Assembly: GCA_035048495.1 (NCBI GenBank)
Contig: CM068552.1
Span: 20,834,154-20,898,153 of the forward strand
DNA length: 64,000 nt
Source of the DNA: Euptelea pleiosperma
Taxonomy: Eukaryota; Streptophyta; Magnoliopsida; Ranunculales; Eupteleaceae
Reading direction: 5' to 3'
Every line of letters starts with the position of its first letter. The stretch's first letter is position 1. The notes under the pieces were generated by a model, which saw nothing but the letters and a program-made list of their open reading frames with translations, was not told the origin of the DNA and made no database searches. A program made the position numbers and the translations under genes. Positions 23,198-34,130 of this stretch are shown here, piece by piece.

Positions 23198-23772
23198 CTT
23201 TCACACAAAAATAAAGACCATTTCTTTTAATCTTAGTTTCAGCTTTTAATTAATATTTTAAAAGTTCTCTCAATAAATGGAACAATTCCTAGTAGGTGTG
23301 TTGATCTTATACAACTATGGTTCTGTCTAAGGCTTACACTTCTCACAATTGATTGTTCTGGACTCAAGAGTACCTAATCTAGAGGTAATGATCAATCATG
23401 TTGCCACGCTATTGTGATCTAGGAAGGCCGGGTAATGTAGGAAATTCGATAGGACTCAACCTCCGAAGAGGGCCCTAAACGTCCTTTTGTTGCCCGAAAT
23501 GTAGGAATTTCCTAGGAGTCCAAATAAATCGAAAGAAGATTTTTGAAAAGAATTTTTAAGTGGAAATTGTGTTCAAGTGAAAACAAAGAGTGGTTCCAAA
23601 GAATGTAAAAGTTATCAAACAATGTTCTCTACAAAAGAACAAACAAGTGTTAGTTACAATCTACACTATAACTACTCTATGTAGTGAAATTTCTAACACA
23701 CTATCAAAATAAGAATACCACAAAAGTTAAGTCAGAATGAAAATACCCTTTTATAATAATCCGGGTCGCATT
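23198..23772 (-). other. 5' leader of the Gypsy element
   Basis: About 0.6 kb of non-coding sequence between the presumed gag start and the PBS. No conserved motif was recognised. Confidence 0.55.
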
Positions 23773-23775
23773 TGA

Positions 23776-23794
23776 GGTCCCATCGTGAGCGCCA
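23776..23794 (-). other. Gypsy primer-binding site (candidate)
   Basis: The minus strand reads TGGCGCTCACGATGGGACC, six bases inside the proposed LTR end CTACA. A TGGCGC start is typical of plant Gypsy primer sites, since it complements the 3' GCGCCA of several tRNAs. I did not fix which tRNA is used. Confidence 0.7.
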
Positions 23795-23800
23795 GAGAGT

Positions 23801-25809
23801 TGTAGCTCATAAAAATAGGTCGAGGGTTTCGACGCAAGACCACACCGAACTCTGCTCGGGTACCTCTCAACTTGCAAGCCTCTTAGTGAAACCTCCAAAT
23901 TAAGCAACTTGTAAATGTGAACGCCACTCACTTTAATGGTAACGAGAACCGAAAGAAGATTGTTCGCGTGTTGATACGGGAGAATTGTAGATTGACCTCG
24001 CAATCCAATCTAGCCGGCTAGATTGCACGGCTTCCGAATATTGAAAAGATGAATCCTGCAAAAATAACCAAAGTAATACCAATGTAGTAATGAAATAAGA
24101 AAGGAAAATAGAAAAATAACTTTTAAGGGAAAGGGGAAAAAAGGGCCAAATATGCTTTCACAGAGATCTTAAGCATCTCACCGCTTACCCTTGTGGGCTC
24201 CCTTGGCTATGAAAAAATGAGATAAATGATTTTGAAAGCAAATAACTAATTTTGAAAATAAAAATAATCGAATAAAATAGAAAAATAATGTAAAGAATGA
24301 TTTCATCGTGTTTCGCATCTTTTTGGATTTTTCTTGGAGCTTTAGACCAATGAAGAGTCACAAGTTTCATCAAAATGCCTCAAAACCTTCAATCGTGTGT
24401 TGCTGGAAATTTGGCTAAGTCTGAGAAAAACTGCTGAAATGATCAACTGGGGGTGTTTGGGCTAATATTTGAGAGAGTTGTCGAATGAATTTTGGTCTGG
24501 GATTTTGAGTATTGATAGATGATATTGAAATATATAAAATGATAGTATTTGATGGCTAAATGAAGTAAGTTTTCTATTGGGTTAAAGATGGCCACTTGGT
24601 CACAATCGCAAGAAATTCTAGGTAAGTAAACCTGCAAAAATGGTCAAGTAGAGGTATTTAGGCTAATGTTTGAGACACTTGCTAAACGAATTTTGGCTCA
24701 AGACTTTGGGGATTGAGAGAGGGAAATGAGGACTTAAAGATGGTGGTATTAGTGAACGAAATGGATTGTAGGAAGTAGGTTTTCAAATGGGTCAAAGATG
24801 GGTAGTTTGATCACAATTGCAAAAAATTCTGGACAGCAGGAGTTTGCTAAAAATTGGGGCTTGCTCTTAGGTTCGAAAATGAATGCTCTTTTACTTCTAG
24901 ATCTCTTGTGTCTTCTCCTTTTTTTTTTTTTTGATAGGGTGATTAGAGGGTTATTTATAGGTGTTCATGTTTTGGGGGCAAGTCAAGGTGATGAGAGTGG
25001 GATGATGGGCCTAGAGAAAAGGATCATGGGGGTCATGGGGGTAGTGGAAGGTTAATTAGTTATTTTAATTAGAGTAGGAATTAACTAAAAGGTGGTTATT
25101 AATTGATTTGTGACACATGTCACTAACTAAATCCTAAAGTGGAGGGGAGTGGGCTGAAATGGAAGATCATGGGGGCTTGGTTGTTATCTTTCCTAAAATA
25201 GTGGATAGTAGTATTCTAGCAAAACTAATTCCCAGAATGTGGGGGCAATAAGCTAGAAGGAGGGTGTGGTGGTGAATGGAAAGTGAACTTGTCTTTAGTG
25301 TGTGACACATGTCATTCCTTAGAATGAGGGAAGTTAGTAATTATGGGAGAAATTTGTGTTATATGGGGATTCAACGTGGGATGCTTTTTTTTATAGGGAA
25401 TTAACTGTGTTAGGTTGCGACACGTGTCAATCCTAAAATGAAAGGAGATGGTTATATGACATATGTGTGGGAATGATTCTTGGGTATTGGTGTAATGTTT
25501 TTGCTAGAGGCATGGGTTATTAATTAATTAATGGTGGGTTATGGTGGTGATGCCACATGGCATTTTGAGTAGGATTATTCCATTGGATCTAGGATCGAAT
25601 GGTTGGTATTGGTAGGCATGGCTTTTGGTCGAAGTCATCATCTAGCTAAACATAATATAATGAACTAATTCAAGGTAAAATGTGAAACACAACATTCATT
25701 TGCACGAATTATTATTAAATAATCATATAATTTATGACAAAAAATAGGGCATTACCTTTTGATAATATATCTAAGATGTACTACAAAATCCCAAAATAGG
25801 GTATCTATA
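23801..25809 (-). repeat. Gypsy LTR (candidate, about 2.0 kb)
   Basis: On the minus strand it runs from TATAGATACCC, probably a mutated TGTAGATACCC, to GAGCTACA. This would give a TGTAG/CTACA terminal pair. A PBS-like site lies just beyond its 3' end. A purine-rich tract lies just beyond its 5' end, which is unusual for a 5' LTR (see findings). There is no second LTR in the window for comparison, so the edges are provisional. Confidence 0.6.
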
Positions 25810-25810
25810 A

Positions 25811-25823
25811 TATGCCCCTCTTT
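25811..25823 (-). other. Polypurine-like tract abutting the Gypsy LTR
   Basis: The minus strand reads AAAGAGGGGCATA directly before the proposed LTR start. This is the form and position of a polypurine tract upstream of a 3' LTR. Confidence 0.5.
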
Positions 25824-26610
25824 GTCGAGTGTCTCTGAGAGAGGTATGCGGCAAAGACAAAAGAAGGCACTCTTATTGTCTCTCAGGAAAAGGGATTCTC
25901 TTGAGAGTGGGATTTTGTGAAAGAGAATATTATCAGAATTGCCATTGAAATAATCATTTATTTATTTTTCATTTCTATAAGAAACTTGCGATGTGCATAA
26001 AATAAATAAAATTTTAATTGTCAGAGACTGTTGCGAGGACCTGTGCGCCTACGTTTTGAGGCTCTTGGAGTCGGATGTATACCAATCACACCCAAGGTGG
26101 TACGGTCATGAGGCCGGGTTTAAAATGTAAGAAAAAATGAATTTAAATGAATTAGAAATGATAAATAATCAAATCATATTTATATGTGTCTTCTTGTAAT
26201 TTTCGAGTAGAATTCACAAGTATAGATTTTGAATTTGTCAACAACGAAATGATAATTTAAGACAGAATCAATCTCATTTTTAATATTTAATATTTATTCT
26301 TTTTTTTTTTAAAATTGAAAAAAAATAATTATGTAGTGATTGTCTTCCCTCAGGTAGCGGGATCACGTTTGCCACCCTTATTCATCATTGGGAAGTCAGG
26401 TGCAACATCGATTTTTGGCACTTAAGGGAGGCCTACGATGTGCAAAGATTTTGAAAACGATTTTGATATGATATATACACTAAGTCAGAAATACTTACCT
26501 GTCAAGTTCCACTATATTCCAAGAACTAATGTAACCGTAATTTGGACATTCTGATTGGTTCCTTCCAGGGCCTTGTGGATCTTTCCAAGTGTTAGGTGCC
26601 CTGTAACAAA
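25824..26610 (-). other. Probable 3' non-coding remnant of a second Gypsy unit
   Basis: No coding frame fits a known domain. The sequence contains retroelement-like non-coding blocks, including a run at about 26085..26120 with ACCGTACCACCTTGGG on the minus strand. A 103 bp open segment at 26501..26603, flanked by AG and GTAAGT, was considered as an exon but matches nothing I know. Confidence 0.4.
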
Positions 26611-27339
26611 TCATTAAAAGACTTCTCGTTAGTAAAACTTTTTACTCCCTTGCATTATTTCTTTTTCATCATTGGTAAACATGTCAAGGGAGGTTTATAC
26701 AAAATTAATATTTAAGGAAATGATCAATAAAAATGCATTTCTATAAGGACGAATTTTACATTGATGTTTAAGATCGGGCATGCCGTGCGGGTCAACCTAT
26801 AAAAGAAGGTCACTAATAGAAATTGTTAGTGATGTTAGTTCTTTTTTTATATATATGAAATTGATAAACAATCTAAAAATGCCCCTGCACAGGGATAAAA
26901 TTTTAATTGGTTTTGCCATGAATGTTATAGCATACTAATTTAAAAAAATGCCCCGGTTTTAAGAGTACAAAAAAGTTACTCCTAGGAGGATATGATATTA
27001 GAGCTTGTTTGTAATTTAAGAGTCACATCAAGGAGGAATCCTCCCATAGAGAGGAAAAACGAAATCATAGTGGGGTATCACTTAAATGATAATGATGCAT
27101 TATTAACCATCAGACGACCCAGAGTTGTTTGTTAATACCATTAATTATTACTTCTTTTGTCACTTTTACAATATCCCTTAGATTTAGATCACAAGATCTC
27201 AAAGCAATGATACAGTTTAACGTGAAGTGATAGTGCTCGTGTATGAGTTTAATAGTATGTTAATGAAACAACTCGAAGTTAAATTTAATTTTTAACCAAC
27301 GGAAAAAAGATCAACTGAAAAGGGAGATAAAAATATCTT
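26611..27339. other. No gene recognised
   Basis: AT-rich. It lies between the Gypsy remnant and the last recognisable CACTA exon, and should include the 3' part or left terminus of the CACTA element. No CACTAC-type end was found. Confidence 0.5.
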
Positions 27340-28775
27340 TACGTGATATAAGGTGGAACATCATTCATGTTTTCCAATACATAACAATGTGCCTGATCCC
27401 AAAACTCATTATCAACTTGGATGACATTGCTACCCGATAAAGGTTTGTCATCAAAGAGCAACTTCCCATATTCAGTACTACCAGTTACCGTATTTCTGTC
27501 ACAGGGAATCCCAATTGCACCTAAATTAGATAAGTTTTCTGTGCAAAACTCAATCTCTTCCTCTACAATATAACATTTAACAATGCAACCTTCTGAATGG
27601 TTTTGATTGCATATATGACCTTTCAAAACTTTCATGAACCTAGAATATATATGAAAAGAAATATATCAATGACACTAACCTATGTGAAAAATGATAAATT
27701 ATAAGTGTATAGTTTTGCAGAATATACCTTTCGAATGGGTACATCCACCGAAAGCTGGCCCACATAATCGAAACTTCTCTGACAAGATGCACCATTAGAT
27801 GAACCATTATGTCAAAGAATGATAGTGGAAAGTAGTTCTCAAATAAACATAATGTAAGTACAAGATTATCTTGTATATCAATTAATCTTTTCACATCCAT
27901 TGCTTTATTGCACAGAGCATTAAAGAAGAAACAAAATCTACTGATAGCCACCCTCACCGATTTTGACAACAATGAACGTATTGTCACTGGCAGCAATTGT
28001 TGCATCAATATATGACAGTCATGAGACTTAAGACCATACAACTTCAAATCTTCTATTGAGACATAATTTCTGAAATTTAAAGAGTATCCTTCTGGGACCT
28101 TGAATGTTTGCAATGTTTTGCAGAATATCTTCTTCTCGTCCTTAGATAATGTATAACATGCTGGAGGCAAATACGTTTTACTCCATCTGACCTGCGGTTC
28201 TAATTGCTTCCTCAAACCCATATCTACGATGTCCAACCGAGAATTAATACCATCTTTTGTTTTCCCTTGTATATTCAGTAATGTCCCAACAATGCTCTCG
28301 CACACATTCTTCTCGATGTGCATAACATTTAAATTATGTCGGACATGCAAAAATTTTCAATATTCAAGCTCAAAGAATATAGACTTCTTCTTCCAACAAT
28401 TTGAGGATCCAACTGACTCATCCACAATGTCTTCCTCTCGCGGTCGCTTATTTTTTCAACTTCTTAAGAATTACCTTCTTCTTTCCCCATGAGTATTTGA
28501 TCCCTACTACCTTTCTTAGTATTTGCTCTCCACTTAACAGTTTTGGAGCTGACCCCAACTCTTGTGTACCATCAAATGCCTTCTTCTATTTTCGGTATGG
28601 ATGATTCAGTGGAAAAAATCTTATGTGACTGATATATATATTCTTCTTTCCATTTCTTAGTCTATGAGAATGGGTTTCTTCGCCGCATATTGGATAAGCA
28701 TAATATCTCTTGACGGTGCAACAACACAAGATGTCATATGTTGAAAACTCTTGAATTATCCATATCAACACAGCG
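27340..28775 (-). pseudogene. CACTA transposase, C-terminal half (TNP2 core end and DUF4218), spliced
   Basis: Continues from 31390 beyond the 2.6 kb insertion. Blocks in order are LIWIIQEFSTYDILCCC, YAYPICGEETHSHRLRNGK, IRFFPLNHPYRK, WKKKSIFFELEY and HVRHNLNVMHIEKNVCESI. Then comes DUF4218-type sequence with YGLKSHDCHILMQQLLPV and WMYPFER. A canonical GT-AG intron (27640..27727, 88 bp) joins to FMKVLKGHICNQ, and the frame runs to VLENMNDVPPYIT. In-frame stops occur, for example TGA where the family has the Trp of ELPYWKSLHVRHN. Later exons were not recognised. Confidence 0.9.
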
Positions 28776-28780
28776 TATAA

Positions 28781-31389
28781 TGATATTCGCTCAAAAGTGC
28801 TTATTTTAAGCAATTATCCTCTTAGTGTTGTCACATTCTCCTACGTAAAACTTTAATTTTTATCAAGAATTCTATATAAGAGTTTCTACCATTGCGTAGA
28901 ATACACTTTTTAGATGAAAATTGATTATTCGCATGAATTAAATGCATTTTTGGAGGTCTACATGCAAGGCCGTCTTGATTAAGCCTCATTACGTGCTCTT
29001 TCTGTCTTAGGGACACCAATCGGACGAGTCTGATGGAATGCGAGCCCACAATCAACCTCCAGAACCAATGATCAAAAACTCAAAAGTCAAAAGCTGAAGA
29101 TAGGAGGCTATAGGACCGAGTACGGGCAGAGCCAGATGATCAAAAAGCCTGAGAGATGACTAAGAGAGAAGAAGAATCAAGCCTTAAAAAAGAGACTAAG
29201 GAGATTAAAGCTTATCAACTAACACAAGATGAGGACTTGCTCAGTTGGTAAAGCATGCAGAATACCAAGTCAAAAACCAGGGTCCAAGACCCTCTGCAAG
29301 CATCTTTTCTTTATTTTGTAGTATTTTCTCTCTCCTCTCTCTAAAACCCTCATTTTCTTTCTCCTCTCAATATCAACCATCTGATCCTCTCTCCTGTCAC
29401 AAGCATCCTATCCTGCGGCCTACCTTGGCCAATCTCTACCATCCAATGATCCATCCATCACCAGCGATCTCCACCGTCCGATGGTCCATCCGATCGTCAG
29501 CATCCACTTCTACCATCCGATCGTCAGCAAATTATCCGTCACATCATCTTATAATCCGATGGCCCTCATCATTCCATGCTAAAACATATGGGCCAGCATA
29601 CGGGCCCATCATCATTGACCCACGGCCCAGCCATTTGGTAGACCTCATGATTTCAAATGATCTTAGCCAAAAGAAGAAAGTTTTCATTCTTTATGGAAAT
29701 ATATATTTTTTTTTAAAAAGGGGGGAAATCCCTATATTTGGCTAGGGAGAATAGTTTGGGGAAAATAAAACTAATAATGGACAGCTAGGAGGTGCGGGAT
29801 ATGGATGATCACTTGGATAGCTAATGGCTTAATGGTTTTCACAAAAAGACAAGTGGGGGTCAACGTGTATGGGGAAATAACTTCCAAAATAAAGGGTTAC
29901 CAATTTTAGCAAGAGGAGGAACCCCATAAGAGGCGAGCTGAACCTTAATGCTATTGTCTTGGACCCTACGTTTCCATCCATCATCTTTTCCTCTCTTCTT
30001 CTCAACCCTACCTTCTAAACCCTAGCTGTCACCCCCACGATCCATTCATCTTTCTCTCTTCTTTCCCATCTATGAATTAATGACTCAAGTGCAAATCTAC
30101 AATGTGTTGCTACCGATAGATCTCCCTTCAACGGTGCTAACTCCTATGGCTAGCACCTCCTTCCTATGCAAACACCACCCCTTTGCCGCCATTAGCTCCA
30201 CGATCCTATACTTTTTGCACTGCATCACCGCCATCTCCTCTCAATAGCTCCAGTTGGTGCTCCCTATCGTTTGGACGGCAACCTCTCTAGGCAGCAACCT
30301 TCCATGAACCAGCAAGCACCGAAGAGGAAGAGTTGCTCTTCCCTTTTGATCGTGATCTTCATAGCTCCACCTAATCTCTCCTTCTCCCCCTTCTCCTCCT
30401 TCTCCTCCTTCTTCTTCTTCTCATTCTTCTTCTTCAAATCACGCCTGATTGCAGACCTGCAACTCCAGCAGCCTACGTGCTCTTCCACCCCTCCACAAAC
30501 CACCGTGCATCTTCTCCCTTCCTTGCAGCATTCTCCATTACGATGTGTGCAACCGCCACCTGCTACCTCACAACCACCATTGTTGGTTCGGTGCTCCTCC
30601 TTGAGCCATCACCTACAATTCCAAAAGGAGAAGTCGTGAACCGTGCTACCCCCATTAACTCTCCGTTCATTTTCTCCCTCACAACAGGAGTACCGGTGAT
30701 CCCCCACTCTTCACGTGTTGTATGATGTGCGCCTCCACTACTGGTATCTCCTCCAAGTGCTCTCCTCCACGCTGAACTTTGGTTGGCCATCTTCATGGCC
30801 GATCCATTCAAGCCTTTGGCCGATCTTATTTCACTCCGGGCAGCACCTTCATCTTCACATCCCTTGGCCGATGTAAAAATCTCTAGTAAGTTCTCCGATA
30901 AGTTCTTATCTCTCTCCATTTTCTCTTTCTAATTTTTTACTCTCATTTTCTCTTTCTAGCTTCATCTCACTTTCTCTCTCATCTCTTATTTCTCTTTCTA
31001 GTTTTGTCATTTTATAATGCTTTTTAGTTAATTATTTTTTCTTGGTTGTTTAATTGTGTAAGGATGTTTGATCAATTAATAAATTTGGTTTGATTAAATT
31101 ATTTTGGTGTTTCCTAGTTCCTTGATTTTCTTCTAAATAGTTTAAAATGATCTCTTGACAAATCATGTTTTAAAATCCACCATATTCACCAATCTCAGCT
31201 CTCCATCACTTTAAGTAGCATTTTCTATTAATTTTTGTTCTTGATTTGCGCGAACTAATCCCGAGTGCGGACGATATCCGACATGAATCCCTATACAAAA
31301 CTCTCAAATTTTGTAGGAAATCGGATTAAAAAAATTAAAGGTTGACTCTAGGATTTCTTATCTGACGACACGGAAAAACCCTAGTTTCA
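28781..31389. mobile_element. 2.6 kb TG...CA insertion with TATAA duplication (large solo LTR or LTR-type non-autonomous element)
   Basis: Begins TGATATTCGCTC, ends CCTAGTTTCA, and is flanked by TATAA at 28776..28780 and 31390..31394. TG/CA ends and a 5 bp duplication are LTR-retrotransposon integrase marks. No gag or pol is visible. The right part (from about 31240) reads like the end of a long Gypsy LTR. The centre contains a tRNA-like segment and a pyrimidine-rich stretch (30000..30500). It interrupts the CACTA transposase exactly within a conserved block. Confidence 0.82.
29229..29304 (+). ncRNA. tRNA-like sequence with A and B boxes (SINE-head-like)
   Basis: Has TTGCTCAGTTGGTAAAGC, which matches the pol III A box and D-loop of tRNAs, and GGGTCCAAGACCC about 35 bp later, which matches the B box and T-loop with its stem. 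The anticodon arm does not fold convincingly and acceptor pairing is poor. It is therefore a tRNA-derived head such as that of a SINE, and not a working tRNA gene. Confidence 0.5.
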
Positions 31390-31394
31390 TATAA

Positions 31395-32299
31395 CATAAA
31401 GGATTCCTGTCAATATGCATCATACACTTTAGTGCCTTCCTCCCATAAAATTTTCAGATCCTCAATTAATAGTGCCAAGTAAACATCAATGTCGTTGTCA
31501 GGCCGTTTTGGACCTGATATTAATATTGTCAACATCATAAATTTCTTTTCATGCCAAACATAGTGGAAGGTTGTAGATTACTATTACGAACGGCCAACAA
31601 CTATGCCTGCTAGATTGTATACTATGTGGATTTATTTATCTGCTAAAATAGCTACTCGAAGGTTTCTTGGTTCTTCGACAAACTTCGGATACCTGTCGTC
31701 TACTAATTTTCATCCTGTGGAGTCTGTTGGATGACGCATTTGACTATCAACTTCTACTCTTTCATGATAATGTCATATCAAGTCTTTTGCCATCTATTTA
31801 GAATGAAACATCCTTTGGAACCTCGAGACAGGTTGAAAATACCATATTTCTTTCATAGGCACCCCTTTCTTTTTCTTCATCTTATTCTTATTTACCATCC
31901 ATCTTGACGTTCCATAAACATGACATGTCGTTGCATCTTTGTACTCCTTTTTATAGAGTATGCAATCGTTGGGATATGCATGGATCTTCTCATATGACGT
32001 TCCCAATGCAAATAATGTCTTATTTGCCTGATAGATGGATAAGGGAAATTTATTATCATTTGGGAGCATGTCTCCCAACAATTGTAGTAGCTCTGAAAAA
32101 CCTTTGGCAGACCACTAATTCCTACTTTTTAAGTTCCACAGTCTGATCAATGGCGATAACTTTGTAAACTTTGAGCAACCTGAATATAATGGCTTTTCGG
32201 CATCTTAAAGCAATTTTTAAAATATTTCAGGATCATTCGTAACATCATCGTATGCAGCCTGAACCATTTCTTCTGCATCGTCAGCATCTTCTGAAGCTA
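31395..32299 (-). pseudogene. CACTA transposase, central part (TNP2 core start)
   Basis: Minus-strand frames with LLQLLGDMLPNDNKFP, a YQANKTLFALGTSYEKIHAY stretch, NDCILYKKEYKDATTCHVYG and TSRWMVNKNK, then after broken sequence WHEKKFMMLTILISGPKRP and DNDIDVYLALLIEDLKILWE. These are consecutive blocks of the TNP2-type transposase. The frame leads straight into the 28775 segment once the 2.6 kb insertion is discounted. Stops and frameshifts lie between 31400 and 31790. Confidence 0.9.
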
Positions 32300-33833
32300 T
32301 GTAAGGAATATTTTCCTATTCAATTTGGCAAAGATTCCGTTTGACATAAAAAAGCATTCTTGTAACCGTTCCTACGAGCACTAGTGTAGCGTGAAAAGAT
32401 GTCGTGATACGCATACTTCGCCAATTACGTGAAGATTAAAAAACAGAGACAGTAAGAATCAGATGGTTGACAACAGGAGTCATCTGAGTAACTGCCGATT
32501 TGTCAGTTAACGATCGTGTTCACTCGATTAGGAAGGTAAGTCACTTAGTGGCCATAGGAGTTGATTAAAATGAACAAAATATAATGGTCAAACTTAGTCA
32601 TTGGACAGACCCGAGTCAAAGTCAAATTTATTGACTAATGGGATAGTCCAATCGATTGGACATGTATTCCCAATTGATTGGACATAGCCCAATCGATTGG
32701 AGCCTTCGGGATAGAAATCTTTCTGAGTACAATCGATTGAAGACTCTGGGTAATCGATTGAAGCCTTCGGGATAGAAAGTTATTTATGTCAAATCGATTG
32801 GAAAACCCTATGCAATTGATTGGTGCCTTCGGAACAGAAAACTTATTGAGGCCAATCGATTGGACACTTATCCCCAATCGATTGGACCAAGTGTACAATC
32901 GATTGGACCTTGAACAGAATTGGTTTTCTCATATCCAAAATTCTAGGTTCCATCATCCCACGTTCCACACGACTCAGGGTCTTGGAATTCTATAAATAGA
33001 ACCCTTCTATGCCTTCTCTAAACACACACAGAGACACAGAGTGACTCAATCTTCAAGAGAGAGAAGCAAAGGCTTTATTTATTAGAGTGTCCATTCGAAG
33101 AGCAAGAAGCTAGTTTTTCCATTCACATCTTGTTCTCTGCTCGATCAAAGCCAAGAACTTGATCTTTACTCAGCCTAAGTTTTCCACTTCTATATTCAAC
33201 TTAGTAAGCCTGAGAGTACTAGTGTGACTCAACACCTTTTGAGCAACTTGGGGTTTAGGGTGTACTGAATCCTTCACCTTCTGTAAAGGCGGGAGTGTTG
33301 AGAATTAAGATCGAAGGAGCCGATCGACAGTAGGTTTGGGGTGTACCAAATTGAACAAGCGGATAAGGTTTCTAGGCTGAAAGGGCACGCGTGGAGTCAT
33401 GGCGTTGATTCAGAGGATGTGAACGCATCGACAGTAGGCCTTGGCTAAGGTTGGAAGCTGTATTTGCAATGGTGCTGCATAAGTAACCTTTGTTTTGTTT
33501 AATTTTTCAGTTAGTGATAATTTCCGTTTGGACGTGGTCCCGTGGTTTTTCCTTGGCTAAGGTTTCTACGTAAAAATCTCTTGTCTTGTGTGATTGTTTG
33601 TTTGTATTCCGCAATCTATCTTGATTAGATCAAACGACAAAAAGACAATATACCACAGAGGTATATTTGATTTGAGTCGGTTGTGATAATCCTTTGTCAA
33701 ACAACCAAGGCATGCGATTTTATCTTCTTACCATTGATCGGTAAAACTATGTAGGTATAATTAATTTTAAGTACCTAATCAATCCCCCCTTCTAGGTATA
33801 TTGAGTTAAAGAGAACGGACCGGTGGAATTTGA
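32300..33833 (+). mobile_element. Solo LTR of the Copia family, TSD AGCTA
   Basis: 1534 bp from TGTAAGGAATATTTTCC to GTGGAATTTGA, flanked by AGCTA at 32295..32299 and 33834..33838. It has the palindrome array at about 32645..32915 and a TATA-like CTATAAATAG at about 32990. No interior is present, which is the signature of LTR-LTR recombination. It lies within the CACTA transposase gene, so it is younger than that insertion. Confidence 0.95.
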
Positions 33834-33838
33834 AGCTA

Positions 33839-34130
33839 TCCCTCCCATCTCTTGATAAATGAAATCTTCTACATTAACACTTGACTCTGCCTCACTCGAA
33901 ACTTGTTCTCCATGCCAGACCCACGACTTATAATTTTGATCGATACCATTAAAAAATAAATGTCATTTTATCTCTTGAAGAATGTGTTTAGCGAGATTCC
34001 TGCATTTTCTACATGGACATCATATAGAATCGGGATCACTTGCATTGTCTTTGGCAAACTTACGAAATCGATCAACCCCATCACTATATTCTCATGATCT
34101 TCTATCCTTGGTCATCCATGATTTATCCAT
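33839..34130 (-). pseudogene. CACTA transposase, N-terminal transposase-associated domain
   Basis: Starts at ATG 34130 on the minus strand with MDKSWMTKDRRS, then VDRFRKFAKDNASDPDSI, CPCRKCRNLAKHIL and FFNGIDQNYKSWVWHGEQ. This is the Transpos_assoc domain that opens plant CACTA transposases, including its zinc-binding C-x2-C cluster (CPCRKC). Three in-frame stops are present. The same gene continues at 32299 beyond the solo LTR. Confidence 0.93.

Larger units (their letters stand above)
8030..25809 (-). mobile_element. Truncated Ty3/Gypsy retrotransposon, host of two nested Copia-family insertions
   Basis: Read on the minus strand, the order is LTR (23801..25809), PBS, leader, gag, CCHC-like knuckle, aspartic protease, G-patch and reverse transcriptase. 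It then stops at about 8030, inside the reverse transcriptase. RNase H, integrase and the 3' LTR are absent. Gag is interrupted by a complete Copia element (11539..20010) and by a related lone LTR (20242..21808). Removing the first insertion and one copy of its CAAGG duplication leaves gag in frame across the junction. Stops and frameshifts elsewhere mark it as old and inactive. Confidence 0.85.

Noticed and set aside
26501..26603. Possible exon (AG-flanked open segment ending at GTAAGT, minus strand)
   Set aside because: One frame is open and the splice signals look good, but the peptide matches no family I know and the surroundings look like retroelement non-coding DNA.
29229..29304. A functional tRNA gene
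   Set aside because: The A and B boxes are present, but the acceptor and anticodon stems do not pair well and no normal anticodon loop can be placed.
29245..29745. 166-codon plus-strand open frame, Ser/Pro-rich
   Set aside because: It lies wholly within the 2609 bp LTR-type insertion, is low in complexity and has no recognisable domain.
30271..30919. Overlapping open frames on both strands with Phe/Ser-rich or Lys/Glu-rich sequence
   Set aside because: They are products of a pyrimidine-rich tract (CTTCTC repeats) inside the same insertion.
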